The notes under the pieces were generated by a model, which saw only the letters and a program-made list of their open reading frames with translations, had not been told where the DNA came from and searched no databases. Position numbers and translations under genes: made by a program. A stretch of DNA of 8,742 nt from Gammaproteobacteria bacterium (GTDB taxonomy: Bacteria; Pseudomonadota; Gammaproteobacteria; Chromatiales; Chromatiaceae), in the NCBI GenBank assembly GCA_030594925.1, contig JAUVEG010000040.1:1-8742 (forward strand). The letters run 5' to 3'. Within the stretch, counting starts at the first letter, position 1; each line of letters starts with the position of its first letter. Of the stretch, positions 7,277-8,742 are shown in pieces.

Positions 7277-7404
7277 AACCTCTTGCAAAACCCCGATAAG
7301 TTGTCATTTCGACTGAAAGGAGAAATTTTAACGCTTTGATAAATAAGATCTCTCACGTTCGTTCGAGATGACATAATTCACTATTTACGAGTTTTGCAAG
7401 TGGC
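7277..7404. mobile_element. MITE-like inverted-repeat element with target duplication
   Basis: The ends are imperfect inverted repeats: CCTCTTGCAAAACCCC at 7279-7294 against the complement of CGAGTTTTGCAAGTGG at 7388-7403. They share a perfect 10-bp core, CTTGCAAAAC. A second nested palindrome lies inside. The unit is bracketed by a direct repeat, TCCAGTG (7270-7276 and 7405-7411), as expected for a 6-7 bp target-site duplication. It has no coding capacity, so it must have been moved by a transposase elsewhere. It lies about 60 bp upstream of the protease start, so its hairpin may shape that mRNA leader. Repeats and flanking duplication are visible; mobility is inferred. Confidence 0.65.
7302..7373. 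repeat. Inner palindrome of the TGTCATTTCGA type
   Basis: TGTCATTTCGA (7302-7312) faces TCGAGATGACA (7363-7373). They pair at 10 of 11 positions, with weaker pairing continuing inward through GAGAAAT and AGATCTC-like arms to an AT-rich loop. Palindromes built on a TGTCATT-C-GA arm followed by a GAGAAATC-like stretch recur in many bacterial genomes as dispersed intergenic repeats; this looks like a diverged member. Confidence 0.6.
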
Positions 7405-7484
7405 TCCAGTGTCATCAGACTATTCCAGATGTCAGTTAATATAAAGTTAGTACATATTATTAATTATTCAATAAAACCTGCTGA

Positions 7485-7574
7485 CTAATTTCTGAATTCT
7501 GGAATCACGGGAAGATTTAATGATGCGCCGCATGATTCTGTTCCTACTTGAATCTGATCCATAGAGTGCATCAT
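7485..7574 (-). CDS. Possible 29-aa small protein with a perfect Shine-Dalgarno
   Basis: ATG-ATG at 7574-7569 opens 29 codons ending in TAG at 7487-7485. A perfect AGGAGG (7586-7581, minus strand) lies 6 nt before the first ATG, the best ribosome binding site in the window. The peptide is mildly polar with a single Cys (residue 15), a G-A-S-L-N-L-P stretch and a charged E-F-R-N end. It has no membrane segment and no match that I recognise. An in-frame ATG at 7613 would give 42 residues, but the AGGAGG would then fall inside the gene. It lies 79 bp after the DUF4157 gene on the same strand and could be its small partner. It could also be a chance frame or a remnant. No conservation data are available. 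Confidence 0.3.
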   Translation of the reverse strand: MMHSMDQIQVGTESCGASLNLPVIPEFRN

Positions 7575-7577
7575 CAA
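7517..7577 (-). promoter_or_regulatory. Imperfect long-range inverted repeat covering the small gene's start
   Basis: TTAATGATGCGC (7517-7528) is complementary at 10 of 12 positions to GTGCATCATCAA (7566-7577). On the minus strand the ATG-ATG start codons of the small frame lie inside one arm, while AGGAGG (7581-7586) stays outside. This could gate translation, but the 37-nt loop and two mismatches make chance possible. Confidence 0.25.
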
Positions 7578-7653
7578 TGGCCTCCTGAATGCATAGAAGG
7601 ATCTAAAAAACATGTCAATTCAAGATAACGAACAAAATAACAAAAATAATCTG

Positions 7654-8742
7654 CTAAAAAATGAGTTGGACACCTCCGTAAATCAGCAATCCTCCATCAG
7701 GCGAATGGGTGATACGCAATCCTGCGCCAAAGTTCTGTGAACTGGTTTGCTGTTTGTGGATCCGCCTGCCCGTGTTAATTGCTGCAGTGATCGTTGATAC
7801 ATCGTCACTATGCAGGTCATACCATGCCAATGGGTTGTCCGGGGCCGAGGAAATATCAGCGGCGATGTTTCTCATCCCCTCTTCTCCTGACATAAATATG
7901 GATGAAAGCTGGGAAGGAAATGGCAGTAAACGAGCACCGTAACCCAGGTTCAGTCCAAATCGTCGCTGGGCAATATTACCGGTTGCACCCAGGTTGAAAC
8001 CTCCATAAGAGCCGCCAAGGCTCAAGTCTGCATTGGATGGGTCTACGCCGAAACTGCTTCTGAAACCACCCGAACGGATATCAGCCGACAGGGCGCCGCC
8101 GTAGTTGTAGTTCAGGCCGGCTGAAATAGTGCCGAAGTCGCGAGAAAGCCGCACCCGGCTGGTATTGGCATCCAGTGACAGCACCCACAGCCGCAACTGT
8201 AAACTCGGCGGCAGCAGATTGTAGTCAATATCAAAACCGCCGGAATCATTATCATCCTTCTGAATGACTTGCGCTGAGGAATGAAGTGTCTGCAGTTTCC
8301 CCCTATTGATTCCGTTTTTCCCGGTAGATATCAGCATATCGGAGATGTTTATTCTGGCTGCCTTTTGGCCCATACGATCGGCTTCACGTTCTAACTGAGG
8401 ATTATCGTTAATCGGATTTCCACGATAGCAGTTGTTTGGACTGATATGGTTTCTGCTCTGCTGAACAACATGGGTCAGTTCATGCGCGATAAGATGCCTC
8501 CCCCTGGATGAACGCGGATTATATTGACCAGGGGCAAAATGAATCTCTGTTCCCTGAGTGAAGGCATTTGCACCTATTTCAGCAGCTTTTGTGGAATGGG
8601 CATAGAGTCTTACGTCGGAAAAATCCTGTTGGAAAAGGGTTTCCATGCCGGGCTTTCCCGTATCTACCAGACACCTCTCTGCATGGGCTGGAACAGCACT
8701 CTCTGTCTGCGAATGACCCCGGGTTAGTAATTGCTTAACCCG
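7654..8742 (-). CDS. DUF4157 (eCIS-core) protein with beta-rich C-terminus, N-terminus beyond the window
   Basis: The frame is open across the right edge: 32 sense codons precede the Met at 8646 with no ATG, GTG or TTG among them, so the start lies outside. Residues below are counted from that Met. The DUF4157 domain spans about -8 to 95: F-x-x-D-F-S-D-V-R near the front, A-F-T-Q-G, F-A-P-G-Q-Y, the zinc-protease-like H55-E-L-T-H59 followed by V-V-Q-Q, and an L-E-R-E-A-D motif (86-90) that could give a third ligand. After a linker (~95-140) comes a glycine-rich half with alternating hydrophobic residues and repeated G-[AGS]-x-[LF]-x-[LY] strands, ending in a hydrophobic strand with terminal Phe, reminiscent of outer-membrane barrel ends. 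DUF4157 marks effectors and associated proteins of contractile injection systems and many polymorphic-toxin-like proteins. No injection genes are in view. The specific role of the C-terminal half is unknown. Confidence 0.85.
   Translation of the reverse strand, partial: RVKQLLTRGHSQTESAVPAHAERCLVDTGKPGMETLFQQDFSDVRLYAHSTKAAEIGANAFTQGTEIHFAPGQYNPRSSRGRHLIAHELTHVVQQSRNHISPNNCYRGNPINDNPQLEREADRMGQKAARINISDMLISTGKNGINRGKLQTLHSSAQVIQKDDNDSGGFDIDYNLLPPSLQLRLWVLSLDANTSRVRLSRDFGTISAGLNYNYGGALSADIRSGGFRSSFGVDPSNADLSLGGSYGGFNLGATGNIAQRRFGLNLGYGARLLPFPSQLSSIFMSGEEGMRNIAADISSAPDNPLAWYDLHSDDVSTITAAINTGRRIHKQQTSSQNFGAGLRITHSPDGGLLIYGGVQLIF
8720..8742. repeat. Perfect 7-bp inverted repeat at the right edge
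   Basis: CGGGTTA (8720-8726) and TAACCCG (8736-8742) flank a 9-nt loop. The arms may continue beyond the window. It lies inside the open DUF4157 frame and has no T-run in view, so it is not clearly a terminator. Confidence 0.3.

Larger units (their letters stand above)
7219..7653. other. AT-rich intergenic spacer of 435 bp
   Basis: The spacer lies between two minus-strand genes. It holds the protease ribosome binding site, a MITE-like element (7277-7404), an AT-rich stretch at 7430-7480 that could contain a promoter for the protease though no convincing -35/-10 pair with proper spacing stands out, a possible 29-codon gene (7485-7574), and an A-rich tail (7600-7653). I see no hairpin-plus-T-run terminator directly after the upstream gene's stop. 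Confidence 0.6.

Noticed and set aside
7277..7404. Inverted repeats read as a rho-independent terminator or a CRISPR unit
   Set aside because: The stems are long and interrupted with no T-run right after them, and there is a single unit with flanking direct repeats, which fits a MITE better. No regularly spaced repeats exist anywhere in the window.
7654..8742. A complete contractile injection system locus
   Set aside because: Only the DUF4157 protein is present. No sheath, tube, baseplate or ATPase gene is visible, and DUF4157 proteins often occur alone.

Overview
The window looks like chromosomal DNA of a Gram-negative bacterium, most likely a proteobacterium (gammaproteobacterial in flavour). 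The hints are compact genes, AGGAG-type ribosome binding sites, moderate GC in the genes with AT-rich spacers, and families common in environmental proteobacteria. No rRNA, tRNA or phylogenetic marker is present, so this placement is inference.

Bases 1-4936 (+ strand) hold a tightly packed five-gene run that reads like one operon for haem-peroxide chemistry. It contains the C-terminal end of a catalase-like haem protein (cut by the window edge), a 151-residue conserved protein of unknown function, a 437-residue unknown protein with a hydrophobic centre and two copies of an H-x-A-R motif, a DyP-type peroxidase with its haem-ligand motifs intact, and a second, complete catalase-like protein. 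Gaps are 5, 26 and 12 bp, and the last junction is an ATGA overlap. The two catalase-like proteins are paralogues of the small y4iL-like/catalase-related branch. The complete one keeps the distal His and the proximal R-x-x-x-Y but seems to have Cys where the catalytic Asn should be.

Bases 4933-7218 (- strand) encode a large M6-family zinc metalloprotease with an HENGH site and two C-terminal P (Homo B) domains. It converges on the peroxide operon, and the two stop codons overlap by 4 bp.

Bases 7219-7653 form an AT-rich spacer. It contains a MITE-like element of about 128 bp: inverted ends built on CTTGCAAAAC, an inner palindrome on TGTCATTTCGA, and a 6-7 bp flanking direct repeat, TCCAGTG. 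It also contains a possible 29-codon small gene on the - strand with a perfect AGGAGG.

Bases 7654-8742 (- strand) encode a DUF4157 (eCIS-core) protein with an HELTH motif, followed by a glycine-rich, beta-strand-like C-terminal half ending in Phe. Its frame is open to the window edge, so its true start lies outside.

The most novel candidate is the five-gene haem-peroxide operon with its two uncharacterised proteins. The MITE and the DUF4157 fusion come next.
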